From: Apophysomyces variabilis
Lineage: Eukaryota; Mucoromycota; Mucoromycetes; Mucorales; Mucoraceae
Direction: 5' to 3'
NCBI GenBank assembly: GCA_002749535.1
Contig: MZZL01000035.1
Location: forward strand, 31,818-95,817
DNA length: 64,000 nt
The translations under genes were made by a program, and so were the position numbers. Below, one piece after another: positions 45,799-57,315 of the stretch (the stretch's first letter is position 1; each line of letters starts with the position of its first letter). Under the pieces are notes generated by a model. It was not told where the DNA came from and made no database searches. It worked only from the letters and a program-made list of their open reading frames with translations.

Positions 45799-48700
45799 AT
45801 GTCTACAAACAACTCTGCTACTCCCATCTGCCGTGCTTCCACTGGTTCAGTATCAACTGTTTCTTCTCTGTCCTCAGCTGGTGTACTTTCCTCTCCTGAG
45901 ATATTACCTGTCCAAGACTCCAACCCTATGGTCTCTCCTGATGATAGTATCTCTATCAAGAACGATGTTACCTTTTCTGGTCCTTCATCCATTGTCAGCT
46001 TCTCTATAGTCTCTGATTCCTCTGCAGCATCCACTCCCATGGAAGGCGTTCAATATGAAGGTCCATTCATCCTTAGTTCTTTGTTCTCAAAGCACAGGGA
46101 CTCATCAACATCTACCACTCTGCTGGTTGAGCACTACCAAGTTAAGCTTGGTAAACTCACCAAGCAATATAGTGATATTCTAGCCTCTGCAGGCCCAGAA
46201 CAACTCAAACAACTTATGACAGAAATTCGTAATACCCGTCTTACCCTGGAAGAATTTAAACAGGTAAAAAAAGCATGCGATCAACAAAAGGTGAAAGTAC
46301 CACCTGCAACATCCGCATCTACCACGTCGAGATCCAGAATCTTATACCGTGATATACCGGTCTTTCAACTTCAAGATTCAACAATTTAGAAGAAGGATCG
46401 TGAAGTATTTGAATTGGTGAGCAGTTTCCTGTGAACCTTCCAAAAGGTGCTCAAAGCCAATGACACTGACATCGATGCACAATGGGAAAAATGGTTGCCC
46501 ATTGCTCTCCATCCTGATTATGACCCATGGTTTGAACAGCACCTTGCAAACTGTAACTATAAGTGGAGCGAAGCTGCCAAGGTGTTCCGAAAGCGATTTG
46601 ATTCTCCAGACCGTCGTATTGCCATGGCGAAACAAGCATATGTCATGACGATGCAAGAAAATGAATCTGTACGAGATTACGCCACTCAATTCCAAAAGGC
46701 ATACTGTGAAGGTGGACTTACTGATGATCAAGGTCTTGCTCTGCGTTTTCTGGCTTCCCTCCTGCCACACATCCAGGAGAATGTTCAAGTTGCCTGGTTT
46801 GGTCGTCATGGTGATGCTCTTCCTACCACATCTGAACAAGTCCTTGAGGTTGCTCTTTCTATTTCTGTGCAAAAACGTAGCAACCGTCACCTATACACTG
46901 AGGGCAAACCATCCAAACGACGTGTCCATGTATCCAGTTCTACGTCTGCCGCTTCTAATCATGCAACACTGGTCCATACAGTAAAAGGATGCAAATACCA
47001 TGGTCCCAAAGCACACCACTCAACCAGTGAATGCAAGGGTAAAGGTCGCCTGACCAGCCCTATTGAAAAAACCAGTGAACTCAGTCCATGCCGGCACTGC
47101 GGCAAAACATGGACTCCAGGGCACCACTGCCAACAATATTATAAAAACAAACGAAAAAATGCAACCGCGAACTCTTCCGCGCCTGGTCCTATCAGGACAA
47201 TGAACAGGACTCACCCTGCTGATAACGCTCTTGAGGATTTGTCTTGTGACTTTTCTGACCTTGATTTTATCAACAAGGACACCAAGGGTATGTATCTAAG
47301 AACAGGAAAATTTGATCAGAGCCAAACTGACAACCCCTTTTCATTACAGACACCAATCCTCCTGCAGAATAAACGCTGCATCGGTTTAGTGGACACTGGA
47401 GCCACATTTTCAGCCATAGATAAAGGATTGTTCAATAAATTATCTGTACCATTAAAAGAAACAAAGAGTCAAATTAAGTTTGCTGGTCATAATGCTTGTG
47501 CTGAAAGAATTGGCATCACTCATCCACTTACTGTTCAATACAATGGCCGTTCTATCATCCATGCTTTTGAAGTCATGGAACTGGAAAGATCCACTGAAGT
47601 AATTTTGGGTTATGATATCTTACCAAAACTTGGTATTACAATCTTTGGTGTGGCCGTTAAATGGGATGATGAGTCGTCCAAACACGCTGACAATCAGGAA
47701 TCCAATGATGAATATGTTCCTAACAATTCTCCAGCCGGTACTGCAAAAGAACGAGAACACTTCTTTGCAACCATTCAATCCTCCATTACTGCCAATGAGC
47801 ATATCCCGAAAGAATCATTCTGTACAGTCCCAGAATCCGTTGTCCATTTACCAACGAAAGAAGGAGCTCACACCTACCAACGCCAATACCCGTTACCGTT
47901 CAAACTCAAACTGGTAGTGGATGAAACAATCCAAAAATGACTTGCTGAAGGTATCATCACACGTGCACCTGTCAACACCACATGGAACAGTCCTCTCACA
48001 CTGGCAGATAAAAAGGATGCATTCGGCAACAAGACAGGAAAACGAGTCTGCCTTGATCCTCATCATATCAATCGTCTTCTTCCTGATGATAAATTTCTAC
48101 TTCCCTTAATCTGTGATATTTTCCACGCCATGAGAAGTGCAAAAATCTTTACCACGCTAGACCTTAGCAATGCCTTCCATCGCTTTGAGATTTATGAACC
48201 AGATCGTCACAAAACAACCTTTACCCATAATGGTTTACAATGGATGTTCCACGGCTGCCCATTTGGTCTTAAACCCATCAGCAGCAAATTTCAGCATGTG
48301 ATGAACTTGATCTTCCAAGACATGTCGTTCGTCAAAGTATTCGTGGATGACATTGTAATCTTCTCCACTACCATGGAAGAACATACACTCTATGTCAAAA
48401 AAAGCCATCAATAAACTCATATTGGTAAATCTCATTCTCAACGCCCAGAAATGTCACTTTGCACAAAGATCCGTGTACCTCTTAGGCTTTTGCATTTTGG
48501 ATAAGGGTATTTCTCTTGACAAGCGCAAGCTTACAAACGTTCTAGACTGGCCTGTGCCAACCACCGGTCATGCAATTCAACGTTTCCTTGGCCTTGTCAA
48601 TTACTTCCGCGAGCATGTCCTGATGATTGTGAAACTTACCGCACCTTTGGATGCTCTGCGCAATCAAAAGACTTTGGGTAAACTCTGGACACCCATGCAC

Positions 48701-50620
48701 CAAGAGCATTTCAACAAACTCAAAAGTGCCTTGCTTACAAATGTCCTCCTAAAATATCCTGATCTAAACCAACCTTTCCACGTTGCTACAGATGCTTCCA
48801 ACACTGGAATAGGAGCTACTTTATTTCAATTACATCCTGTTACTGGCCATAGACAGTACATCAGATTCATGGCGCGATCATTCTCTCCCTCTGAACATAA
48901 CTATGCTACTACGAAACGGGAACTGCTGGCCGTCATCTTTGCCTTAAAGAAATTCCACCAGTTTTTGTGGGGTAATCCATTCACCCTCTACACTGACCAT
49001 AAGGCACTCACTTACCTGCATACGCAGAAAATCGCCAACGCCATGATGATCAACTGGCTGGACACCCTACTTTCATACAACTTCAATGTTGTGCACCTTC
49101 CTGGTCACAAAAATATCTTGCCAGACGCTCTTTCAAGACTTTTTGAAAGTCATCAAGAGCTGGAGGGGGGTAAAACGGCATACAAGCCTTCTAAAGAATG
49201 GCAAAAAGCTATAAACAATCCAGAATTAAAAATTGTTGAATATGAATCAAAGCAAAAAGAACACCGTGTATTCCACGTCACCAGACGCTCATCAACAACC
49301 CTTGAGAAAGTCTGCCTGCCTGAAGAAGAACGTCAAACCATTCTGCAACAAACCCATTTATTCGGACATTTTGGAGCTGAAAGCATGGTCAAATCAATCC
49401 AGAATGATGGCATGTACTGGCCAAAGATGCTAGAGGATGCAGTAATATTCGTTAGAAGCTGCCCTCAATGCCAATGACACAATATCGTAAAACGAGGATA
49501 CCACCCTCTCAGACCAATATATGCTTACCTTCCAGGAGATCATTGGGCAATTGACCTTGCTTTTCCAGGAATAACCACAGCAAGAGGGAACAACTACATA
49601 CTAGTTATGGTTGATGTATGTACCCAATTCTGCATACTGCGTCCACTGCCAAATAAACAATCCGATACACTCATCGATGCTCTTGTAAAAGTCTTCTGCA
49701 ATTTCAGATTTCCCCGTATTATACAATCAGACAATGGCACTGAGTTCAAAAACAGCTTCATAAAAAAACTCCGAGAAGCTACCCGCATTGACAGCCGCCT
49801 TATAACACCATACCATCCTCAAGGTAACGGCCTTGCAGAACGATGGGTGCAAACGTCCACACAAGTCATGCGCAAAGTCAAAGAGGCAGGAGAAGACTGG
49901 GATCTTTATATACCTAGCATACAGCTAGCAATCAACAACAAGATCTCCAAATGTCTGAATACACCTCCATTCACCCTCATGTTCGCGCGCAAAATGAATG
50001 GCTTCAGAGACTACTGAAATGAAAAGGCTGAACCATTGTCGGAAGAAGAACTGCTGAAACGCATTGAATACATGGCCGATGTCGTTTTTCCAGCACTGAA
50101 AGAAAGACATGAACTCGCCGCAAACGCCCAAAAGAAAATATTTGACGAGAAGTATGTGATCATCAATATTCCAGAAGGAAGTCACGTCATGGTCAGATTA
50201 CCCACGCGAGCAAGTAAACTCACACCCATATATGAAGGTCCTTACACCGTAGTCCATCATACACAAGGAGGCACCTATGTACTCCAAGATGAAACTGGCA
50301 TGCTCATGTCGAGAGACTATGTACCATCTGAACTGAAACTCATTTCACAGGATGACATCGTGGCCAAAGATGAACTCTATGAAGTCCAAGCAATCCTTGG
50401 ACACAGAGGAACGGCTGGCAAGAGAGAATACCTTGTCAGCTGGAAAGGGTATTCTGCAGAAGATAACAGCTGGTTAAAACCTGATGCGTTTACAGACCCA
50501 GACTTTATTGACGCCTACTGGAGAAGACTTGGTAAGGTGAACAAACCTGCGCCCAAAACCCAGAAACGAACAGGTAACAGCGCACAGACCCGCTTGAAGA
50601 GACAACGTTCTGCGTCTTAA
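45799..50620 (+). pseudogene. Gag-Pol polyprotein of Ty3-2 with chromodomain
   Basis: ATG 45799. Gag has a Ser-rich N-part, coiled coil (VKLGKLTKQYSDIL), capsid core (PWFEQHLANCNYKWSEAAKV) and a zinc-knuckle-like CRHCGKTWTPGHHC (47090). Protease: GLVDTGATFSAIDKG (47390). RT: FTTLDLSNAFHRF (48150), GCPFGLKPISSKF and FVDDIVIFS (48340). RNase H: ATDASNTGIGATLF and TDHKALTYL. Integrase: HFGAES...CPQCQ, WAIDLAF, QSDNGTEF and GLAERWV. Chromodomain: YEVQAILGHRG...EYLVSWKGYSAEDNSW (50380-50470). One frame with nonsense codons at 46387, 46432, 47938 (Trp), 49475 (Arg) and 50015 (Trp), plus a frameshift at an A7 run near 48398. Three of these are readable as TGG/CGA to TGA changes by comparison with Ty3-1. 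Confidence 0.94.
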
Positions 50621-50746
50621 AACACCGCACTTCCATTGACATGGACACCGTTAATCTTCATACTTGCACCGTTACACCGTTCATACATGTTACAGAGTCA
50701 AAATCCTCTTCAAAACATCACCGGTCCACAACCTGGAGGGGGGTAA

Positions 50747-51169
50747 TGTCGTATTTCGACATACACATAGACCAATAAACGTCTTCACATTACCCAAAGC
50801 AGTAATTAAAAGAAGAATAAAGCGGAGATCATAAAAAAGACTTCTTCTTGAACCTGAAGTCGATCTGACACAATAACAGTCTGAAACCTGTTGAATAAAG
50901 ACACAGTCCAGACTCAGGAACTCAGAGATAACCTCTTTACCATGACTAAACGAAAATCTACCATTGGCTATCCCAATGAAAAACTTTTCTTCGTCATGAA
51001 TATGTTTACTGATTGGTTTATTATCTGTGTCAAAGAAACTACGATCTAATAACCGCTCACAGTATAAATAAGACTTGGAATTTAATCTTAATAAAAAACT
51101 CTTTTCTCAAGTCTCAAGGATTTATTCTTGTTATCCATTTTTTATCTTAAATTTCCCTCAGATTCCACA
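50747..51169 (+). repeat. 3' LTR of Ty3-2
   Basis: 423-bp copy of the 5' LTR, preceded by the purine tract ending GGGGGGTAA. Confidence 0.94.
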
Positions 51170-51174
51170 TTCCT

Positions 51175-52478
51175 GAAAGCGTTTGTTCCAGATGGTTAGC
51201 CATAGATTCAACAGCTGCGTATGGTCCTTGTGGATGGCAGTATTGCGGTTGTAATGTATGACCTTTTTGGATACATTTTATTTGGGCTGATGCTGCAGTG
51301 AAATCTCCTTGTTCCATTTGTTCACAAAATATTCGCCAAGTTTGGCTTCAACAGATATTGATAGCGTGGCGCACTTGTGCCTGGGCTTCCTGATGGCGGA
51401 TCTACCAGGTCAGCTTACTAGTACCTATGGCGCGCCTCCATTTTCTATAACAGTGTTCACGATGTTACACTGCGGCCTCTAGTGTAGGAGTCCAGAACCA
51501 TTTAGCATGTTGGGGAGGGGTGAGTTGACGTCCAATACTGGTATCTAAAGCGTCATAGATGGCAGCATACAAACGATTAGCGATTTCATCAATTGGTGTC
51601 ACTAAAGCACATTCCTCATTTAGGTGGGAAAGGATCAATGTATGTAAATCGTGGATATTATTTCAGAAACTGTGGACATAATTTTCCAGATCACTAACAT
51701 TCTTGAGGCGACTGAGTCTCCAAAGTCTCCTTGGCAGGTTGGCATTTGAAAGAGAAGGGGGAGTATCAGGTGAAAAGGTGAAGTGGACGAGTTTGTGGTC
51801 TGAGTCTAAAGAAAGGTCATCTCGCACATGCATAGAAGGGTCAGTAAAAGAGCCTGACGTTACGAACTAATCAATAATGCTAGATTGAGTGTTTTTCCAA
51901 AAAGTAGCCTTTCCGTGGGCAAGATCAGCGTTTCTTAAAGAGAGACCAGAGCTGATTAACCAGTTCCAAAATAATCGTCCGCGAGTGTTGGTGCTGTGGT
52001 CACCAGTTACGGCGCCTATTCAGGCATTGAAGTCACTGCAATAGATAGTGCGGGTGGTATGATCTGTTTGGACGGGTAGTTGCTGTAGTACCTCCAGTGC
52101 CATGGAGTCTGATATTGAAGGTGGCAGGTAAACACAATGGATCAAGGTATCTGCAACAATGCAAGAAAGATAGTAAGGAGTATAGGGAGAATCTGCAGTG
52201 GGGATATGTTGGATTGTATAGGGACATTGAGGATTTACTAGTAATGAGATACCACCAGTTGCGCGGAAGGATTTAGGGTTGATTCATTGTCCATAGGTAT
52301 GGTACTGTTTCCATGTAGTTGGATATTTGTTTGGAGAGGCAAGCCATGTTTCGGTAATAAAGAGAAGAGAGCATGAAGAGGCAAATGTTAGTATGGAGTC
52401 AATCACTTGCTTACGTAGACCGTTAGCGTTCCAAATAGCAATATCGATTTGTTGGCGTCTATTCATTGTTGTTATCAT
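51175..52478 (-). pseudogene. LINE ORF2 N-terminal part, apurinic-type endonuclease
   Basis: Starts near 52478 (MITTMNRRQQ), overlapping the end of ORF1. AIWNANGLRKQVIDSIL and LLFITETWLAS (52440-52340) are the first endonuclease motifs. CSDFNA (about 52040) and SLDSDHKLVHFTF (about 51810) are the later catalytic motifs, including the SDH motif. Stops are scattered (after TYGQ, after DFNA, after SIID and others). The part continues past Ty3-2 at 45350. The enzyme family nicks target DNA to prime reverse transcription. Confidence 0.85.
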
Positions 52479-54052
52479 TGAAAGATGGGAGAGCAGGTTC
52501 TTCAGCAAGCATAGAGGAGAGTGAACTAAAGTCATTGAGCATAGGATAGTCGGTGGTAGTGTTCTGAGCACTTTGTTGGAAAATATCAGCTACTTGGTCA
52601 AGAGGGCGGGCATGTGTGGAATAGGAATTAGTTGCGCGAGTCTTTAAAACCTCACACAACTGGTCTACGGTGATGCACCCAGATGAACAAAACTGTTGTG
52701 CGACAGCATAACGCACCGGTAGATGTATAAAGTCCAATGCACGCAGCATGCAGAGATTATAATGGTCTTTAGCCTTTATTTGTCACTCCTTATCAGACAT
52801 GTCAGCATATTTCAGGTCTCGCAGGTTGTTGGCACTGGTAGCGTTGAAATCCTCAATAGGTTTTACACCAAAACGATTGAGAACCTGGAGGAAATCTGAA
52901 ACGTAATCATTATACATTAGTAAAGCAATTACCTGTCAGTCAGAATAGTGGATATCGAGTATTCTGCTGTTGTTAATTCCGTGCTTACATAGGCGGGAGC
53001 GCATTTGACCTGTTGGGATGCGGGCATGTGCAGGAAGATAAACATATTGGAATCCATGGGTGCTCAATGGAAGAACAAAGGCTCTGGCGGCTGCTTCCTG
53101 TTTGCAGATGTTGGGTGCTGTAGTCAAAGAATGTCTCAGTTGGCGTGTGCGGTCTGTTTGATGCCACAGGCTGGAGGAAGCGTTATTTTCTGTTGGTATC
53201 TGATGTGATGTGGGCAGAGGGAGTGCTGGGAAGTCATCCAGAGCTGTGTCAGGTACATGAATAGAAGCCATGGTACTGTCATGGGGAACGCTGGATCGTA
53301 ACTGAAGCCTAAGTTCGGCATTAATTTTCTCTAATTCCGCAACTCTGGCATTGGCGTCATTAAGCTTTTCTTTCAACTGTTGGAGCTCGGCATATATCTG
53401 GTCATGCTGATCAAGTCGTTGGCGTTGTGTATTGAGTTCATCTATAAGTTGGTGCATGAAGGCTGGGAGGGCTTTATGGTGCTCAAAGGTCAACGGGAGT
53501 GAGTTAGAAGGTGTCTCCGTATTATTATTATCAGGTTCGTCCAGATCTAGTGATGCAATGTCACTTAGAGTAGGTTCATCAACATTGATGGATGTGGTTG
53601 TTTCCTGGTTTTCGTGCAACATTGGCTAGGTTGCAGAGATATGGGTAGCGTTACCAGACAGGGTTACAAGGCCTTTGTGGATGATAATATGATTCAAGGT
53701 CTTCAGGCATTTTCCACAACGAAATACAGGCATTGGTGGTTTGGTGCGTCCTTTTCCGTGACCGTATATATGTCCTTTTGCATTACATGCTGGGCAACAG
53801 AGGTTTTTATGATGTAGTTTATAAAGGGCTGCTAGATCCTTGAGTTGCGTTCAAGAAAAGGGAGCAATTTTTGGTCTTTCCACTGGTATCTTACAGGAAG
53901 GTGCTCTACAAATGCTGTTTGCACTGAGAGGAAACTCTGAGGTTGGGAAGGGGTATGGCAGAGGAGGTGTATTGAGTGTTAATGTTTTATTTTGCTGAAT
54001 TCGCAGTTTCTGTTTGTATGTGCACCCAAAAAGTGTGCAATAGCAGAAAGAG
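52459..54052 (-). pseudogene. LINE ORF1, zinc-ribbon and coiled-coil protein
   Basis: Open in one frame from the element's 5' end except for stops near 53860 (TGA), 53630 (TAG), 52936 (TGA) and 52785 (TGA). The N-part has Cys-rich FCYCTLFGC, a central zinc ribbon with CPACNAKGH and FRCGKCLKT (53800-53710), then a coiled coil (LINTQRQRLDQHDQI-like, QLKEKLNDANARVAELEKI; 53440-53320), a Ser/Pro-rich linker and a C-part with FLQVLNRFGVKPIEDFN. It ends NDNNNE-stop at 52459, overlapping ORF2 by about 20 bp in another frame. ORF1 proteins of LINEs bind the element RNA; the zinc ribbon is unlike the usual CCHC or RRM arrangement. Confidence 0.72.
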
Positions 54053-54065
54053 CTATATAGTTATA

Positions 54066-56269
54066 CAGTACACCCCCTCTAATTTCAACCTCTCCGTTAC
54101 TGGCTGAAAGGTTGAAAATTGTAAGGGTTGAAGTTATTGAGGTATAGAGTGTTGTGTAACCTTTTCAATTACTGAGTGTCAAATATAACTTGTCTTTGTT
54201 GTTATGAGTCATACTCAGTATACATTAACTGTGAATTATATAAGTATATCCTTAGCCTAGTTGTAGAGTCATTTTCAATAAAATCAAGATATAAATACAA
54301 CTGGACTTCAGTATATGCTTGTTAAATATCTACAATGTCTGAAAAGAATGTCTTTATGACAAATGACCAACGCCACTATATCTATTTGAAGAAACAGGAG
54401 AAGCCTAAAATGACTCTTAAAGAGCTTGCTACATAGGCCAAGAAAGAATTCAAACTTCCAAACAATCTCAACCACACTACTATCTCCAAAATTTTGAAGT
54501 GGAAATGAGAGGGTTCGCCTGAGCCAATGAGGAAACAGCAAAAGAGAACAAAACAGTGCTCAAATCCAGTAAATTATAAACATCAAATAAGGATAAGCAA
54601 TAGTTAATTTGTACTAATACTAGAAAATTGAAGAAGCACTGGTCCTCTAGATCTAAGCAGCAAAGAAGAATGATATTCTAATGAACTGGGACATGATCAA
54701 ACTTGCAGCCAAGAGAATTTGTGATCGCCTTAACATTCCTGAAAACCAGTATCTCAAATTTTCAAATGGTTGGCATCACTGTTTCCAGAAACGACAGGGC
54801 ATACGTATGCACAATATTCATGGAGAAGTAGGGGACGCAGACAAAGAAGCAATTACCCAATCCATTGATGCTATATGAGTAAAGGTGAAACAATATATAC
54901 CTTACAATGTATACAACATGGATGAGATGGCACTATTCTACCAAAATCCACCAAAGACAACCATCTTTAGACATTTGATTGATGGTGTCAAGCAGGATAA
55001 AAGGCGACTGACAGTTGCACTTACAGTAAATGCCAATAGCAGCCATATCTGTCATCCACTAATTATAGGGAAGGCAAAAATGCCACGCTGTTTTAAAAAC
55101 AAGTCAGATAATAATCACACTTATCCATAGATGAAATAAATTAATCTAACATTATCTTAGCACTTGCGCATGGATACAAACTGTACTTCAGTAATTTGAC
55201 AGCTTGGATGATAAAGCAAATATTTAAGAAGTACCTGAAGGCCTTTGATTCCTCAATGAGGTTTAAGGGATGCAAAGTGCTGCTTCTCCTGGACAACTTT
55301 TCTGGGAATTTAGTCAACTACAAGCCTACCAATATAGAGATATGCTATCTACCAGCCAATATGACTTCAAAGCTTCAACCATTAGATCAAGGCATTATTA
55401 AAACCTTTAAGGCTCATTATAGGTATAAGCTGCTAGGTCATTATATGTCTATTAATACTAAACCACTTTGTATACTATAGAAATTATCAATATGAGTTGG
55501 TATATCAAGAGATCACATCACAAAACAGAGGGAAAACAGTACTTAAGAACATATTTCAAATTGACCAACTACAAGGAATGTGATGGATACAGCTGTCCTT
55601 AAGAAAGTTGAAGGTTGAGACAATACAGAATTGCTAGGCCAAAACTGGAATTTTGGACAGTGTCTCTTCTGCTAGAGAGCGTAGCTCAGAATATAAGGAT
55701 ATGTTGAAAAACATTAATGAGCACCTGCTTGAAATAGATAGAATAATAATAACAGTTGATGATTTTGAATAAGAGTGCAATGAAGAACATGAGGCTGTTT
55801 GCCCATGCAATAAAGAAGATATATTTGCAGTTTTGCAAGAAGAGGAAGAAGAACATAATCAAGAAGATAGTGTCTGTGAACAAACTGAGCCAACCAAAGT
55901 AGCAGAAGAACACTCCTAGCTACCATTGAAGGAACAGGTTCTATATCTTGATACAGTCATTGGTTTCTTGGATAAAGAAAAATATGGACATGTCATGGAT
56001 GATTTATGCCAAATATGCAATAAATTTTAGAACCAGTGTAGAATAAAGCAGTCAGAAATCACATCATACTTTAGAACACAGTCAGATATATAGGATGCTA
56101 GCCAATAAAAGTTTCCCTCAATGTAAGATTCAACCCTCATTTTAGGGTTGAAGTTGAAGTTAGTGAGATGTTAAAATTCAACACTATGTTTTCTGTCTAT
56201 CCTCTTTGATTTAGTTGAAAACTTTGAGGGTTGAAACTATTGGGGGTTGAAATTAGAGGGGGTCTACTG
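54066..56269 (+). mobile_element. pogo/Tigger-like element, 2204 bp
   Basis: Termini CAGTACACCCCCTCTAATTT on the left and the complement of CAGTAGACCCCCTCTAATTT on the right; the repeat extends to TTTCAACC. TA duplicates flank the element (54064-54065, 56270-56271). The left TA is the last two bases of the LINE's right target duplication. Confidence 0.9.
54334..56030 (+). pseudogene. pogo/Tigger DDE transposase
   Basis: ATG 54334 (MSEKNVFMTNDQ) opens an N-terminal helix-turn-helix (MTLKELAT, HTTISKILKW). A CENP-B-like second DNA-binding part follows at 54681-54878 (FSNGWHHCFQKRQGIRMHNI). The DDE_1 core shows VYNMDEMALFYQ (first Asp, ~54910) and KVLLLLDNFSGN (second Asp, ~55290), then ICYLPANMTSKLQPLDQGII (55350-55400) with the third acidic residue. 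An acidic tail ends near 56030. Several stops (TAG ~54435, TGA ~54507, TGA ~54876 and others) and probably an intron break it. Normally it excises the element and inserts at TA. Confidence 0.88.
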
Positions 56270-56539
56270 TAGTGATCTTATCCCATCTGTTTTAATAAAT
56301 TCAGTTCTGTTAAGAAACATATTTGCTATTGACCATAATTACCTTCAGAACACTGTCTAACTTATAAATATACTGAAACCTTTTGGATTCATAGTAAATC
56401 TCACTTAACAAGTAGACATTCACAAATACTAGAAGTATAGACATATTAGCATCACCAGAAGCAACTTTTACTTGAAGCGATCAGTTTCTAAAGCAGAATA
56501 TCAGATATAACTAAAAAAATACAATAGCTACCATTAGTG

Positions 56540-56815
56540 AACTTTTGCTATGCTAATGAATTGATCACTATTTTTAGAACATATTAGCTACTTTAGCATC
56601 TTTACTACTTTTAGAGTGGATTTACTAATTTCAGTATAGCTTTCACTACTTTTAGAGTAGACTCACTACTTTTAGTATGCACTTTACTACTTTTAGTGAG
56701 AAATTCACTACTTTTAGTGATTTTATTACTTTTAGTACAGATTTATTACTTTTAGTATATTTTCACTATTTTTAGTGCATTTTCACTACTTTTAGTGAGG
56801 TCTGTGACCATAGTG
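56540..56815. repeat. 3' subterminal array and terminus of CACTA-B2
   Basis: Same CACTACTTTTAGTG array as 29500-29800 with scattered changes, ending GTGACCATAGTG at 56815. Confidence 0.88.
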
Positions 56816-57000
56816 TAGTAGCAATATTCTCACCAGCATGCTCAACTTCAGGGTATATCATAAACATGGTGCACACTTGCTTCTCTACAAACTGTACCTA
56901 TTCAGTTTCCCATTCATGTTACTTATGGTAAGATAGCTTCAGTTGAGGATCTAGTACTGTAAACGATTGTTTAGCTTAAAAAATTTACATTAGAGTTACT

Positions 57001-57281
57001 TGTTGCTGTGGTAGCAAGAGAAAAGAAATAAGAAAAGATGCAAACAGTAAAATACTGTGAGACTGAAATATCGCTTTATTCTCAATACCACTCTCTTATT
57101 TATACTTTTTCTATATTATCTCAGCTATCATGATGTGACTTTTAATAGTGTCGATCACTAGTCTTATTGATATGTAGCTTCTACCCAGTTTTCAGGGAAG
57201 TATTTGACATAGAATCTCCAATATAGATGATCTTATTATAGTTTAGCCATATTTAGGGTTGCTGTCCTTTTGGATATAACA
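57001..57281 (-). repeat. 3' LTR of Ty3-3
   Basis: 281 bp with TGTTG...TAACA ends, bounded inside by the purine tract. The second copy is not in the window, so the outer edge at 57001 rests on the TG and on the symmetry of the ends. Confidence 0.7.
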
Positions 57282-57315
57282 TTATCCCCCTCCAGGCTGT
57301 TTGCCAGTTTCTATT

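Larger units (their letters stand above)
45351..51169 (+). mobile_element. Ty3/Gypsy chromovirus 2 (Ty3-2), 5819 bp
   Basis: Two 423-bp LTRs with TGTC...CACA ends, flanked by the duplication TTCCT (45346-45350, 51170-51174). The polypurine tract GGAGGGGGGTAA adjoins the 3' LTR. By eye the LTRs differ at six positions, all transitions, so it is younger than Ty3-1. Inserted in the LINE ORF2. Confidence 0.95.
36117..54052 (-). mobile_element. Non-LTR retrotransposon (LINE) split by CACTA-A and Ty3-2
   Basis: Flanked by a 13-bp target duplication CTATATAGTTATA (36104-36116 and 54053-54065); the empty site is visible in CACTA-B1 at about 29233. Removing CACTA-A (38238-45187) and Ty3-2 (45351-51169) leaves roughly 5.15 kb with two overlapping frames. 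No long poly-A is visible at the 3' end. The 5' end at 54052 begins inside or just before the ORF1 reading frame, so slight 5' truncation is possible. Confidence 0.88.
34902..56815 (+). mobile_element. CACTA-B2, 3' segment interrupted by LINE and pogo
   Basis: Continuation of the element whose 5' part is inverted at 29801-34901. Homology to CACTA-B1 runs 34902-36116, then resumes at 56270 after the LINE and pogo insertions, ending at the terminus GTGACCATAGTG at 56815. Confidence 0.85.

Noticed and set aside
46447..47940. Separate 497-aa gene beginning at 46447
   Set aside because: The first codon is GTG, and it is in the same frame as the upstream gag with only nonsense codons between. It is the continuation of the Ty3-2 polyprotein.
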